A stretch of DNA of 64,000 nt, from NCBI RefSeq assembly GCF_001730525.1, contig NZ_MDFN01000011.1, forward strand, positions 1-64,000, written 5' to 3'. The position numbers were made by a program, and so were the translations under genes. How positions within the stretch are numbered: the first letter of the stretch is position 1; every line of letters starts with the position of its first letter. The notes beneath the pieces were generated by a model. The model had not been told where the DNA came from. It saw only the letters and a list, made by a program, of their open reading frames with translations, and did no database searches. The DNA comes from Arcticibacter eurypsychrophilus. GTDB taxonomy: Bacteria; Bacteroidota; Bacteroidia; Sphingobacteriales; Sphingobacteriaceae. Below are positions 1-9,217 of this stretch, piece by piece.

Positions 1-106
1 GTCAAGTGTATAGTTATTTTAGGATCTGACAAGTCTTCTAACTGATACTTTCTTACTGGGCGCCAGAACCCTATTGTATTCAATCTCTAAATGAAGAAAA
101 TTATTA

Positions 107-2281
107 TTAGCTTTTAGCAGCAAGTGTGCGGAGAAATTTTCTCACCTCCTTATAATCTTGCAGATAAAAGCGGGCAGCTGAAATATTGCTACCTATTTTA
201 ATGGTGTACGCCTCAGCAGGTAAAACTTTAAACATATCTTCATCGGTCTGGTCATCACCAAGGGCCAGAATGTAATCATATTTGTATTTATCTAGCCATG
301 AGATCACCTTTCCTTTGTTTACTTCATAGTTTTTGATTTCGATCACCTTATTTCCGGCCATCATCTGCAAATTCTTATCATCAGTTAAAAATCGCAGGTT
401 ATTCATCAGCTCATTAGCTCTCAATTCACCTAAGCCTTCTTCTACCTTGCGATAATGCCAAACCAGGGAAAAGCTTTTTTCTTCGATAAAGGATCCCGGT
501 GTGCGGTCTACATACATTTCGAGTACCGGCATCAGGTCTTGTTTCCACTGATCATTCAAACCTGGTAATTTGGTCCAGTCTTCATTTGCATATTTCTGCC
601 ATGCCCCATGTTCGGCAATGATATCAATCTGCATATGTCCAAACCAATCTTCAAGGGTATCGTGGTTCCTCCCGCTTACAATAGCTACATGATTTAAAGG
701 GTCTGCAATCAGTTCGTTAAGTATTTCATACAAGTCATCATCAGGAAAGGCCTGATTTATATTGGTCTTGAAGCCTACTAATGTTCCATCGTAATCCAAA
801 AAGATCAATCGTTGTGATGCTTTTTTGTATTCGTCTTCTAAATAGGTCAGGGTTAAAGGGCCCACGTGTTTAGCTTGCATAGAGGCTTGTAATTCTTTTA
901 CTTCTTTGAGTTGATTCATGTATATTTTTACCCAATGTCTGACGTTAAACTTGGCAACCACCTCTCGCATTGGGATCATTCGGCGATTTTGTTCTTCGAT
1001 TGGCATGCTCAGTGCTTCAATCATGGATCTGTAAAGTTCGCCAACATTGTTTGGATTTACAATTACAGCATCAATCAGCTCTTTAGCAGCACCTGCCATT
1101 TCACTTAAAATAAGGACACCTGTGTTGGCTGTGCGACTTGCCACGTATTCCTTACTCACCAGGTTCATTCCGTCGCGCATAGGAGTAACCAAACACACTT
1201 CTGCTACATGATACAAAGCAGATAACATCTCGATCTCAAAAGACCGGTAATAATAATGTACCGGGATCCAGTTTAAAGTTCGATAGCGAGCATTGATATT
1301 GCCCACTAGTTTATCTATTTCATCGCGAAGTTCTTTATATTGAGGTACGGTGTCCCTGGAGGGTACCACGATCATGTACATAACCACATGATCTATATAT
1401 TCGGGGTTTTTTTGGAGCAGGATGTCGAATGCCTGTAACCGTTGTAAGATGCCTTTGCTATAATCCAGGCGGTCAATGGACAGTATCATCTTGAAATCCT
1501 GAAAGCTCTCTTTTAATAATGCAACATTGTTGAGCACAACCGGATTGACTGTTAGGGTTTCAAATTTCTCTGCGTCTATGCCCATAGGGAAGGCCTCAAC
1601 AACAATTTGACGGTCGTTGTAGTTGATCTGGTTGGCTGTTGCATGAACGGGCAGAATCCGTGTGGTGGAACTAATAAAGTGCCTTGCATCGTCAAAAGTA
1701 TGGAACCCAATTAAATCTGCACCCAGCATATTTTCCAACAGCTCCGCTCTCCATGGTATGAGTCTGAAGAGTTCATACGAGGGGAAGGGAATATGTAGAA
1801 AGAAACCAATTGTAATGTCGGGTTTTTCGGCACGGATTAATCCTGCCAGGAGCAAGAGTTGATAGTCGTGGATCCAAATAATATCCCCGGCTTCAGCTAC
1901 TTTAAATATGGCTTCTTTAAATTTATGGTTGACGGCTAGATAGCTGTCCCAGTAACTTTGTTCATAATGTGCATAAGTGGGATGATAATGGAAAATAGGC
2001 CAGAGCGTTTCATTTGAAAACCCTTCATAGTATAGATTGATCTCATCCTGTGTTAGAAATACAGGAAATAAACTTAAATCTTTTAATTTATCCTTTATTT
2101 CATCTTGTTTTTCGGTGGAAGTGACTTCAAGACCTGGCCAACCCAGCCACATATTATCCCCTTGACGATAGATCGAACCGAGGCCTGTGGCTAGTCCTCC
2201 TTCACTTTGCTTGAACGCTAATTGATCGCCATTTTCTGTGATTTTAACGGGTAATCGGTTCGATACAATAATAGTCTTCAT
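107..2281 (-). CDS. otsAB: bifunctional trehalose-6-phosphate synthase/phosphatase
   Basis: A 724-residue fusion that should make trehalose from UDP-glucose and glucose-6-phosphate in the cytoplasm in two steps. The N-terminal part (about 1-470) is a GT20 trehalose-6-phosphate synthase, opening with SNRLPV and carrying [20 protein letters not shown] and [14 protein letters not shown]. The C-terminal part (about 490-720) is a HAD-type trehalose phosphatase with the nucleophile motif DYDGT near residue 496, the lysine region GNKVIEIK, and the acidic motif [11 protein letters not shown]. Many bacteria carry otsA and otsB as separate genes; the fused form resembles the eukaryotic arrangement and is common in Bacteroidota. 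The gene stands alone on the minus strand. No clear terminator is visible in the 106 bases beyond its stop. Confidence 0.96.
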   Translation of the reverse strand: MKTIIVSNRLPVKITENGDQLAFKQSEGGLATGLGSIYRQGDNMWLGWPGLEVTSTEKQDEIKDKLKDLSLFPVFLTQDEINLYYEGFSNETLWPIFHYHPTYAHYEQSYWDSYLAVNHKFKEAIFKVAEAGDIIWIHDYQLLLLAGLIRAEKPDITIGFFLHIPFPSYELFRLIPWRAELLENMLGADLIGFHTFDDARHFISSTTRILPVHATANQINYNDRQIVVEAFPMGIDAEKFETLTVNPVVLNNVALLKESFQDFKMILSIDRLDYSKGILQRLQAFDILLQKNPEYIDHVVMYMIVVPSRDTVPQYKELRDEIDKLVGNINARYRTLNWIPVHYYYRSFEIEMLSALYHVAEVCLVTPMRDGMNLVSKEYVASRTANTGVLILSEMAGAAKELIDAVIVNPNNVGELYRSMIEALSMPIEEQNRRMIPMREVVAKFNVRHWVKIYMNQLKEVKELQASMQAKHVGPLTLTYLEDEYKKASQRLIFLDYDGTLVGFKTNINQAFPDDDLYEILNELIADPLNHVAIVSGRNHDTLEDWFGHMQIDIIAEHGAWQKYANEDWTKLPGLNDQWKQDLMPVLEMYVDRTPGSFIEEKSFSLVWHYRKVEEGLGELRANELMNNLRFLTDDKNLQMMAGNKVIEIKNYEVNKGKVISWLDKYKYDYILALGDDQTDEDMFKVLPAEAYTIKIGSNISAARFYLQDYKEVRKFLRTLAAKS

Positions 2282-2488
2282 TATTTGTGTTCCTCTTTTT
2301 TTTAAGACAAAAAAGCGTCCTATGTTTCGAATTTTTAAAAAGTACTTAGTTGGTAATATAGTATATATTAATTTGTAACGGCGGTTGTTAACAAAACTTA
2401 TTCACACTTTTTCATTAAAAGGTGTTGATTATTAGGAAGATAATGAATATCTTGTGTTTAATATTAAATTTTTATCCAATTCATTAAA

Positions 2489-2785
2489 ATGCCTTTTATG
2501 ACACATAATAAAGCTTTATTAATTAAAAAATGGATCAAAACTATGGGCTTTAAATTAACCAAATCACATAGTTTGGATCATCATAAAAAAAAAATCAAGT
2601 ATTACACGCTGGGAAATTTTGGAGTTTATGAACAAACCACATTGCTGGGTAGCAAAATGACCAGCAAAATGAAGTTTACAAGCTGGACTCCCTGGGGAGA
2701 AAACATAGAGGTAAATTCGGTTAAAGATCTCTGGCTGGCTTATGAGGATTTTGAAAAATACAACCCCAATTTATTAACAACCTAG
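2489..2785 (+). CDS. small hypothetical protein
   Basis: A 98-residue basic protein I do not recognise. It has no signal peptide or membrane segment. The N-terminal half is rich in Lys and His (including HHKKK); the C-terminal half has aromatic residues (SWTPWGENIEV, LWLAYEDFEKY). It lies between two minus-strand genes with about 200 bases of AT-rich DNA in front of it. A second in-frame ATG at 2498 is an equally good start. Composition looks protein-like rather than a shadow frame, because no long frame opposes it, but function is unknown. Confidence 0.5.
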   Translation: MPFMTHNKALLIKKWIKTMGFKLTKSHSLDHHKKKIKYYTLGNFGVYEQTTLLGSKMTSKMKFTSWTPWGENIEVNSVKDLWLAYEDFEKYNPNLLTT

Positions 2786-2811
2786 TATCAGTATTATCAA
2801 TTAGCATATTA

Positions 2812-3735
2812 TTATCGGATGAATTTTAGTTTTTCGGCAAGTACTTCAGATATTTTACGATATGATTCGACCGTCCAGCCGGCAACATGAGGGCTGAGCA
2901 GCACTTTTTCATTTTCCTTCAGATCATTAAACCATTCTATTTCATCCAATGCCGGGAACTTTTCTACTTCTAATACATCTAAACCTGCACCACGTATTTT
3001 ACCTTGTTTTATAGCACGCAGCAGGGCAGCGGTATTGACAATTTCGCCTCTTGCGGTGTTCAGTAGAATGATGGGCTTTTTAAAATGAAACAAGTATTCG
3101 TCATTCACCATTTGTTGGGTTTCGCGGGTTAATGGAATGTGCAAGCTCAATATGTCGGCATGTTTGACAATTTGCTCCATGCTTACTTCTTTTGCATAGC
3201 GGTTAGAAAAGCCGCTTTTATATTTATCATACGCAATTACCTCTACTTCGAAACCACTGAGCTTATGTGCAAAGCTTTGTCCCATGTGGCCGAATCCTAT
3301 AATTCCGACTGTTTTGTTTTTAAGCTCTAGTCCTCTGTTTCCTTCCCGGTCCCAAATTCCTTCACGTACTTCAATATCGGCCTTTCGTAAATTGGTATAT
3401 AACGAAAGAAGCATGCCAATCGCATGTTCTCCTACAGCATCCTGATTTCCTTCGGGAGCATTGATACAGACGATGTTCCTTGCTTCGGCAGCAGGAAGAT
3501 TGATATTGTCCATCCCTGCGCCGGCACGTGCGATAAATTGGAGTGATGTAGCAGCATCTATAAGTTCCTGGTCAATATTAAATTTGGTACGAATGGCGAT
3601 ACCTGTATAATCGTGAATAATGGCAAGCGTCTCCGCCCTTGTAATTTCGGGCCGGTCATCCACCTGATAGCCTAGTTTTTGTGCTTCTTCTTTAAATATA
3701 GGGTGAAGTTTATCTGCAATCAGTAATTTCTTCAT
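2812..3735 (-). CDS. D-2-hydroxyacid dehydrogenase (phosphoglycerate dehydrogenase-like)
   Basis: A 307-residue NAD-dependent D-2-hydroxyacid dehydrogenase. The Rossmann glycine motif is GIIGFGHMG, the catalytic arginine lies in NTARGEIV, and the catalytic histidine in LLSPHVAG near the C-terminus. RAGAGMDNI is the usual substrate-loop signature. It lacks the C-terminal ACT regulatory domain of long-form SerA. 3-Phosphoglycerate is a plausible substrate, since short SerA-like proteins are frequent in Bacteroidota, but glyoxylate or hydroxypyruvate reduction cannot be excluded. The gene is 43 bases upstream of the ksgA stop on the same strand, so the two may be transcribed with ksgA first. Confidence 0.88.
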   Translation of the reverse strand: MKKLLIADKLHPIFKEEAQKLGYQVDDRPEITRAETLAIIHDYTGIAIRTKFNIDQELIDAATSLQFIARAGAGMDNINLPAAEARNIVCINAPEGNQDAVGEHAIGMLLSLYTNLRKADIEVREGIWDREGNRGLELKNKTVGIIGFGHMGQSFAHKLSGFEVEVIAYDKYKSGFSNRYAKEVSMEQIVKHADILSLHIPLTRETQQMVNDEYLFHFKKPIILLNTARGEIVNTAALLRAIKQGKIRGAGLDVLEVEKFPALDEIEWFNDLKENEKVLLSPHVAGWTVESYRKISEVLAEKLKFIR

Positions 3736-3778
3736 TTTGGGATATTTATTAAATGGATTTGGTTTGAGTGCCGATTGA

Positions 3779-4582
3779 TCACTCAGCTGAACTTGCCGGT
3801 TGATGAATTCCTGTTGTAATCATGTTTGTTAACCGAACAAAATCGGCCACGCTTAGTCGCTCTGCCCGAAGTTCAAAAACCGGATCTTCGGGCATTCTGT
3901 CTTTACTTATCAGCGAGGATAAGGAGTTTCGGAGTGTTTTTCTGCGTTGATTAAAACCTGCTTTTACCACTTTCCAGAAAAGTTTTTCGTCACAATCCAG
4001 CGTTTTTACCTCATTCCTGTTTAGTCGTATGACAGCAGACATTACTTTAGGAGGGGGATTAAAAACACCTGGTTTTACGGAGAATAAATACTGTACGGTG
4101 TAGTAGGCTTGTACAAACACGCTGAGAATTCCATATTCTTTGGTGCCGGGGTGCGCATTGCAACGCTCTGCTACTTCCTTTTGAAACATGCCTACCATTT
4201 CAGGAATCTGGTCGCGGTTATCTAAAATTTTAAACAGGATTTGAGAAGATATATTGTAAGGAAAGTTTCCTATTACTGCTACATTTCCGGGGAAAATAGC
4301 TGGGAAATCAAGCTCCAAAAAGTCGCCTTTTATTAATTTAGTTCCAAGAGCAGGGTATTTCTTATTTAAAAATTCAACTGATTCGGCATCTACATCAATC
4401 ATATAGGTTTCGTATTGGTCGTTTTGAAGCAAAACATCCGACAGTATGCCCATTCCCGGACCTACTTCTAAAACTTGCGAAAAGCGGTTTTCCGGTTTTA
4501 AACTGTCAACGATTTTTAGTGCTATATTTTTGTCAGTTAGAAAGTGTTGACCAAGATGTTTCTTTGCGCGTACGGAACTCAT
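3779..4582 (-). CDS. ksgA: 16S rRNA (adenine1518/1519-N6)-dimethyltransferase
   Basis: RsmA/KsgA dimethylates two adjacent adenines in helix 45 of 16S rRNA during late 30S assembly, using S-adenosylmethionine. Visible signatures are RAKKHLGQHFL at the N-terminus, the SAM motif VLEVGPGMG, the catalytic motif NFPYNIS (a variant of NLPY) and FNPPPKVMSAV. The open frame extends 26 codons further upstream, but the ATG at 4582 gives the conserved start right before RAKKHLGQHF and a normal length of 267 residues. The gene is divergent from pdxA. The ksgA/pdxA neighbourhood is also seen in proteobacteria, although there the two are co-directional. Confidence 0.95.
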   Translation of the reverse strand: MSSVRAKKHLGQHFLTDKNIALKIVDSLKPENRFSQVLEVGPGMGILSDVLLQNDQYETYMIDVDAESVEFLNKKYPALGTKLIKGDFLELDFPAIFPGNVAVIGNFPYNISSQILFKILDNRDQIPEMVGMFQKEVAERCNAHPGTKEYGILSVFVQAYYTVQYLFSVKPGVFNPPPKVMSAVIRLNRNEVKTLDCDEKLFWKVVKAGFNQRRKTLRNSLSSLISKDRMPEDPVFELRAERLSVADFVRLTNMITTGIHQPASSAE

Positions 4583-4746
4583 GAGTATTGGAATTAAAAA
4601 GAAGGCAACAAAACCCGCTATAAATAAGCGCTGTTGGCTGTATACAATCCTTATTTGCAAATTAAGGAATTAAAAGGTAGATATTGTAAGAGAATTTGTC
4701 TGTAAAGTGTTTAATTTGTATGATTACGTTTAAGTAATAGAATGTA

Positions 4747-5811
4747 ATGAACTATATGAGTGAGAAAATAAAAATAGGAATTTCAATTGGGGATGTTAAC
4801 GGAATAGGACTTGAGATAATTTTGAAAACATTGGTTGATCCTTCCATATATGACTATTGTACTCCCATCGTGTACGGCACTACCAAAGTAGCCTCATTTT
4901 ACCGCAAGACATTATCATTAGGAGATTTTAATTTTAATGTAATCAATCAGCCGGATCAGGCGAATCCAAAGCGTGCGAATATGATTAACTGCTGGGAAGA
5001 GGAAGTTAAAATTGAACCGGGAGTAGCAAATGAAATCGGGGGGAAATATGCATTTCTTTCGTTGGACAGGGCTACAAATGATCTTATAGCAGGAAATATT
5101 GATGCTTTGGTGACAGCTCCGATCAATAAACATACGATACAAAACCCAGACTTTGATTTTCCGGGACATACCGAATATATCCAGCATAGGACCGGATCAA
5201 AGGATTCATTGATGTTCCTTATTGGAGAAGATTTAAAAGTAGGCGTGGTTACGGGACATGTTCCGGTTGCTGAAATTGCAAATAATATTACTAAAGAGGT
5301 GATCTTGTCTAAACTAGAGATGATGCGGGATAGCCTAAAAAAGGATTTTTGGGTACAAAAGCCAAAAATTGCTGTGTTGGGACTCAATCCACATGCCGGA
5401 GATAACGGGTTGATTGGTCAGGAGGAGTTAGAAATAATCACACCAGCTATCGATGAAGCGCAGGAAAAGGGCATTTTTGCATTTGGTCCTTATTCGGCAG
5501 ATGGATTTTTTGCTACAGGAGCACACTTGAAATTTGACGCGGTTTTAGCGATGTATCATGATCAGGGTTTGATTCCTTTTAAGTATATCGAGTTTCATAA
5601 CGGAATTAACTTTACAGCGGGGCTTCCGGTAGTACGAACTTCTCCGGATCATGGGACAGGGTATGATATCGCAGGTAAAAACCAGGCTTCAGAGAGCTCA
5701 TTCAGGGAAGCGATGTTTAGTGCCATACATATTGTAAAACGACGCAGAGAGATTGCAGAGTTAACTTCTAACCCATTAAAAATAAATAAACTGACGAAAG
5801 ACAGGGACTAA
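4747..5811 (+). CDS. pdxA: 4-hydroxythreonine-4-phosphate dehydrogenase
   Basis: PdxA oxidises 4-phosphohydroxy-L-threonine in the DXP-dependent route to pyridoxal phosphate; its product is used by PdxJ, whose gene is at 37.2-37.9 kb in this window. The 354-residue protein shows ISIGDVNGIG at the N-terminus, the metal-binding histidines in FPGHTEY, LNPHAGDNG and AMYHDQGLIPFKY, and the C-terminal TSPDHGTGYDIAG. The start could be the ATG at 4747 or the one at 4756 (MSEKIKIGIS); the second matches family N-termini better. It is followed after 82 bases by the fatty-acid cluster on the same strand, which has its own promoter-like element. Confidence 0.95.
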   Translation: MNYMSEKIKIGISIGDVNGIGLEIILKTLVDPSIYDYCTPIVYGTTKVASFYRKTLSLGDFNFNVINQPDQANPKRANMINCWEEEVKIEPGVANEIGGKYAFLSLDRATNDLIAGNIDALVTAPINKHTIQNPDFDFPGHTEYIQHRTGSKDSLMFLIGEDLKVGVVTGHVPVAEIANNITKEVILSKLEMMRDSLKKDFWVQKPKIAVLGLNPHAGDNGLIGQEELEIITPAIDEAQEKGIFAFGPYSADGFFATGAHLKFDAVLAMYHDQGLIPFKYIEFHNGINFTAGLPVVRTSPDHGTGYDIAGKNQASESSFREAMFSAIHIVKRRREIAELTSNPLKINKLTKDRD

Positions 5812-5866
5812 AAGGGGCTGGAGAAACTCTAAATTAAAAAAACTTTTTCCAAGTCATTAATTTCAG

Positions 5867-5874
5867 TAGCTTTG
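5867..5874 (+). promoter_or_regulatory. TAnnTTTG -7 promoter element
   Basis: TAGCTTTG matches the Bacteroidota -7 consensus TAnnTTTG exactly. A T-rich tract lies about 19 bases upstream. It sits 19 bases before the TTG start of the DUF177 gene, so it would give a very short leader. It probably drives the DUF177-rpmF-plsX-fabH unit. Confidence 0.5.
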
Positions 5875-5893
5875 CAGGCTCAATTGCCGTGCT

Positions 5894-6445
5894 TTGAATT
5901 TGTTAAACGAATATAGAATACCCTTTGTAGGATTGAAAATTGGAGAGCATCAATTCAGTTATGAAATTGATGAGCGCTTTTTCAATGAGTTTGAGTATTC
6001 TCTTGTTAAGACTGGGAAAATAAAAGTTGACCTGATACTTAACAAGCTGGAAACAATGCTCATACTGGAGTTTGTTGGGAAAGGTAATATCTTTCTGAGC
6101 TGCGACAGATGTGTGTCTGATTTTCCGATAGAAGTGAATATTAAAGAAAGGCAGATTGTGAAGTTTACCGGAGATGAGAATCTGGAAGATAATACAGATG
6201 ATATCGTCCTATTAGGTAAAAACGAGCATGAGCTGGACGTAGCACCGTTGATATATGAATATATCAATTTAGGTGTACCTTATTTTAATCGCTGTGATGA
6301 ACCGGGAAAGACCGAATGGTGCGATAAAGATATGCTGGATAAGTTAGAAAAGCTTTCTAACCAGTTACCAGAAGAAGAAGAAGAAGAACAAAAGAGTGAG
6401 GCTGACCCGCGGTGGGAAGCTTTGAAGAAGATAAATAACACATAA
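5894..6445 (+). CDS. DUF177 (YceD-like) protein
   Basis: A 183-residue member of the DUF177/YceD family, which sits directly upstream of rpmF in many bacteria and is linked to 23S rRNA or L32 expression. Visible are the pair CDRCVSDF (residues about 80-87) and CDEPGKTEWCDKDMLDKLEKL near the C-terminus, typical of the family, and an acidic tail with a run of glutamates before DPRWEALKKI. The only in-frame start that preserves the N-terminus is TTG at 5894; no ATG lies close. A TAnnTTTG element 19 bases upstream supports that start. The 18-base gap to rpmF indicates co-transcription. Confidence 0.88.
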   Translation: MNLLNEYRIPFVGLKIGEHQFSYEIDERFFNEFEYSLVKTGKIKVDLILNKLETMLILEFVGKGNIFLSCDRCVSDFPIEVNIKERQIVKFTGDENLEDNTDDIVLLGKNEHELDVAPLIYEYINLGVPYFNRCDEPGKTEWCDKDMLDKLEKLSNQLPEEEEEEQKSEADPRWEALKKINNT

Positions 6446-6463
6446 AATAAACAAACCAGGAAG

Positions 6464-6655
6464 ATGGCACATCCAAAACGGAAAATTTCTAAATCAAGAA
6501 GAGATAAAAGAAGAACTCATTACAAAGCTGAGGCCCCTACCTTGTACACCTGTAAAGTTACAGGAGCGGTTCATTTACCACATCATGCTTACAATGTAGA
6601 TGGTAACCTGTACTATAACGGTAAATTAGTTATTGAAAATACCTCTATTGCTTAA
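6464..6655 (+). CDS. rpmF: 50S ribosomal protein L32
   Basis: A 63-residue L32 of the large ribosomal subunit. The start [20 protein letters not shown] is diagnostic. Zinc-binding L32 proteins carry four cysteines (two CxxC pairs); this one keeps one cysteine (YTCKVTG) and has [19 protein letters not shown] in place of the second knuckle, so it is the zinc-free form. It lies between the DUF177 gene and plsX with 15-18 base gaps, the classic rpmF-plsX-fabH arrangement that couples ribosome and lipid synthesis. Confidence 0.97.
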   Translation: MAHPKRKISKSRRDKRRTHYKAEAPTLYTCKVTGAVHLPHHAYNVDGNLYYNGKLVIENTSIA

Positions 6656-6670
6656 GGTAATTTTCGAGAA

Positions 6671-7609
6671 ATGAGAATTGGCTTAGATATAATGGGCGGA
6701 GATTTTGCTCCCGACGCGACAGTGTTGGGTGCAATTGCAGCTTATAAAGCCTTAGAACCACAACAAAAGCTCATACTTATCGGTGATAAAGACCTGGCTC
6801 AGCGTGTTTTTGCTGAGCAAAATTTTAGTCCTGATCTTATTGAGTTCATTCATACTACGGAAACGATTGGTATGGGCGAACATCCTACCAAAGCAATTAC
6901 ACAGAAACCTAACTCCAGTATTGGAATAGGTTTTAGTATGCTAAAAGAGGGAAAGATTGATTCTTTCTCCTCTGCAGGTAATACAGGTGCGATGTTGGTA
7001 GGTGCAATGTTTAGTGTTAAGACTGTTCCAGGTGTCATTCGTCCGGCAATTTCTTCTATTGTTCCTAAGATAAAAAGGGGATATGGAATTATGCTGGATG
7101 TTGGTGCTAATGCTGATTGTAAACCGGATACACTATTGCAATTTGGTGTATTAGGAAGTCTTTTTGCTGAAAATATTCACGGTGTTGCGAATCCAAGAGT
7201 TGGATTAATAAACATTGGGGAAGAAGAAGGGAAAGGCAATATGTTGATGCTTGCAACACATTCACTGATGAAGGAAACGAATATGTTTAATTTTGTTGGT
7301 AATGTGGAGGGTAGAGACCTGTTTTACGATAAGGCTGATGTAATAGTTTGTGACGGGTTCACCGGCAATGTGATTTTGAAACTTGCAGAAACATTTTATG
7401 ATCTTACCAAAAATAAGGGATATGAAGATGAATTTTTCGCGAAGTTTAATTATGAACAATATGGCGGAAGTCCAATTCTTGGTGTAAACGCACCGGTAAT
7501 TATTGGACATGGAATATCAACGCCTGAAGCTATAAAAAACATGGTTCTCTTATCGAGAAGTATGATCACAACGAAGCTAATTGATAAAATCAAAGCTGCA
7601 TTTAAATAA
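6671..7609 (+). CDS. plsX: phosphate acyltransferase PlsX
   Basis: PlsX converts acyl-ACP to acyl-phosphate, the first committed donor for bacterial phospholipid synthesis, at the cytoplasmic face of the membrane. The 312-residue protein begins RIGLDIMGGDFAPDATV, with the conserved MGGD, followed by SAGNTGAMLVGA, MLDVGANADCKP, and VCDGFTGNVILK. Length and motifs are normal for the family. It follows rpmF by 15 bases and precedes fabH by 13 bases. Confidence 0.97.
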   Translation: MRIGLDIMGGDFAPDATVLGAIAAYKALEPQQKLILIGDKDLAQRVFAEQNFSPDLIEFIHTTETIGMGEHPTKAITQKPNSSIGIGFSMLKEGKIDSFSSAGNTGAMLVGAMFSVKTVPGVIRPAISSIVPKIKRGYGIMLDVGANADCKPDTLLQFGVLGSLFAENIHGVANPRVGLINIGEEEGKGNMLMLATHSLMKETNMFNFVGNVEGRDLFYDKADVIVCDGFTGNVILKLAETFYDLTKNKGYEDEFFAKFNYEQYGGSPILGVNAPVIIGHGISTPEAIKNMVLLSRSMITTKLIDKIKAAFK

Positions 7610-7622
7610 TTCATAGAGGATT

Positions 7623-8612
7623 ATGCAAAAAATTAACGCTGCAATAACAGCGGTTCATGGATATGTACCTGATTACATATTGACAAACCATGAATTGGAA
7701 ACGATGGTGAATACCAACGATGAATGGATAACATCTCGTACCGGTATCAAAGAAAGAAGAATATTGAAGGGTGAGGGCCTTGCTACTTCTGATCTGGCAG
7801 TACCTGCCGTATTGGGACTTTTGGAAAAGAGAGGAATAGGTGCAGAAGAAATTGAACTAATCATTTTCTGTACATCTACTCCTGATATGCATATTCCGGC
7901 AACAGCAAATATTCTGGCTCATAAAATTGGTGCAGTGAATGCCTGGGGATATGATCTGCAGGCAGCTTGTTCAGGTTTTCTCTTTGGTTTAACAACCGGT
8001 GCTCAGTTTATAGAATCGGGAAAACACAAAAAGGTTTTAGTTGTTGGTGGCGATAAGATGTCGTCAATAACTAACTATGAAGACCGCTCTACCTGTATAC
8101 TTTTTGGTGATGGTTGTGGAGCTGTTTTGCTTGAACCTAATTACGAAGGAAATGGATTAATTGATTCTATTCTTAAAAGTGATGGATCGGGTGCTCATTC
8201 TTTATACCTGAAAGCTGGTGGATCTTTAAGACCTGCATCTCATGAAACGGTTGATGCTAAAGAGCATTATGCGTATCAGGAAGGGCAAACTGTTTTTAAG
8301 GCTGCTGTAAGAAGTATGGCTGATGTAGCAGGTGAGATTGTGGAACGAAACCATTTGAAACCTGAAGATATAGCATGGCTTGTTCCTCATCAGGCAAATA
8401 AACGGATAATTGATGCTACGGCCAGTCGTGCAGGTGTTTCTCCTGAAAAGGTGATGATCAACATCGAGCGGTATGGTAATACAACAAATGGAACAATTCC
8501 TTTATGTTTGTGGGATTGGGAAAGTAAGCTTAAAAAGGGTGATAATTTAATTATCGCTGCTTTTGGAGGTGGTTTTACATGGGGCTCCATTTATTTAAAA
8601 TGGGCTTACTAA
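7623..8612 (+). CDS. fabH: beta-ketoacyl-ACP synthase III
   Basis: FabH starts fatty-acid synthesis by condensing an acyl-CoA primer with malonyl-ACP. The 329-residue thiolase-fold protein has the full triad: Cys116 in [10 protein letters not shown], His256 in VPHQANKRI, and Asn286 in [12 protein letters not shown]. The C-terminus [15 protein letters not shown] is typical. In Bacteroidota FabH often takes branched primers, but specificity cannot be read here. It is tightly linked to plsX (13 bases) and accB (39 bases). Confidence 0.97.
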   Translation: MQKINAAITAVHGYVPDYILTNHELETMVNTNDEWITSRTGIKERRILKGEGLATSDLAVPAVLGLLEKRGIGAEEIELIIFCTSTPDMHIPATANILAHKIGAVNAWGYDLQAACSGFLFGLTTGAQFIESGKHKKVLVVGGDKMSSITNYEDRSTCILFGDGCGAVLLEPNYEGNGLIDSILKSDGSGAHSLYLKAGGSLRPASHETVDAKEHYAYQEGQTVFKAAVRSMADVAGEIVERNHLKPEDIAWLVPHQANKRIIDATASRAGVSPEKVMINIERYGNTTNGTIPLCLWDWESKLKKGDNLIIAAFGGGFTWGSIYLKWAY

Positions 8613-8651
8613 TGACGAAAAACTTGAATAATAAAAACTTAACCGGTAAAA

Positions 8652-9131
8652 ATGGATATTAAACAGGTTCAGGAACTCATCAGATTTGTCGCAAAGTCGG
8701 GTGTTAATGAAGTTTCGATTGAAGAGAAGGATTTTAAAATCACTATAAAGACAAATCAGCAGCCTACTTATGTAACTGCTGCACCACAGGCCCCTGTTGC
8801 CGTTGCTCAACCTGTACCAGCCGCTCCGGTAGCGCCTGTTATTTCAGCAGCTGATGCGAAAGCGATTGCAGCAGCGGAAGATATGGCTAATTATGTCACT
8901 GTCAAGTCGCCTATGATCGGTACTTTCTATCGTTCTGCAGGTCCGGACAAAACTTACTTTGTAAATGTAGGTGATGAAGTGAAGGCCGGACAAGTGGTTT
9001 GTATCATTGAGGCGATGAAGTTGTTTAATGAAATCGAATCAGAAGTTACCGGAAGGATCGTGAAAATTCTTGTGGATAATTCAAGTCCGGTAGAATATGA
9101 CCAACCGTTATTTCTGGTAGAACCAGCTTAA
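8652..9131 (+). CDS. accB: biotin carboxyl carrier protein of acetyl-CoA carboxylase
   Basis: AccB carries carboxybiotin between biotin carboxylase (AccC) and the carboxyltransferase during malonyl-CoA synthesis. The 159-residue protein has an N-terminal region (1-35), an Ala/Pro/Val-rich flexible linker (about 40-75), and a C-terminal biotinyl domain in which Lys123 of EAMKLFNEIE is the biotinylation site. The thumb-region sequence PMIGTFYRS is also present. The gene for its partner accC follows after 86 bases containing an inverted repeat. Confidence 0.97.
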   Translation: MDIKQVQELIRFVAKSGVNEVSIEEKDFKITIKTNQQPTYVTAAPQAPVAVAQPVPAAPVAPVISAADAKAIAAAEDMANYVTVKSPMIGTFYRSAGPDKTYFVNVGDEVKAGQVVCIIEAMKLFNEIESEVTGRIVKILVDNSSPVEYDQPLFLVEPA

Positions 9132-9140
9132 TTAAATTAT

Positions 9141-9193
9141 AAAACGTGCAAATGTGCAGATGTATATGAATCATCGGTACGTTTGCACGTTTT
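9141..9193. repeat. 12-bp inverted repeat between accB and accC
   Basis: Perfect 12-base arms at 9141-9152 and 9182-9193, extendable inward by a G-U and two Watson-Crick pairs, enclose a loop of about 23 bases. It lies wholly between the accB stop and the accC start. There is no long T tract, so it is not a standard terminator. It could be an attenuator, an mRNA stability element, or one of the GTGCAAAT-type intergenic repeats found in Sphingobacteria. Confidence 0.6.
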
Positions 9194-9217
9194 CATATTT
9201 GTACATTTGAGTAGATT

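Noticed and set aside
1-45. Plus-strand frame at the left edge reading 14 residues and ending in a stop (VKCIVILGSDKSSN)
   Set aside because: Too short to tell a gene end from chance; no recognisable C-terminal motif.
4583-4660. Hydrophobic 26-residue N-terminal extension of KsgA
   Set aside because: Could be read as a signal anchor, but KsgA is cytoplasmic and the conserved start is at 4582.
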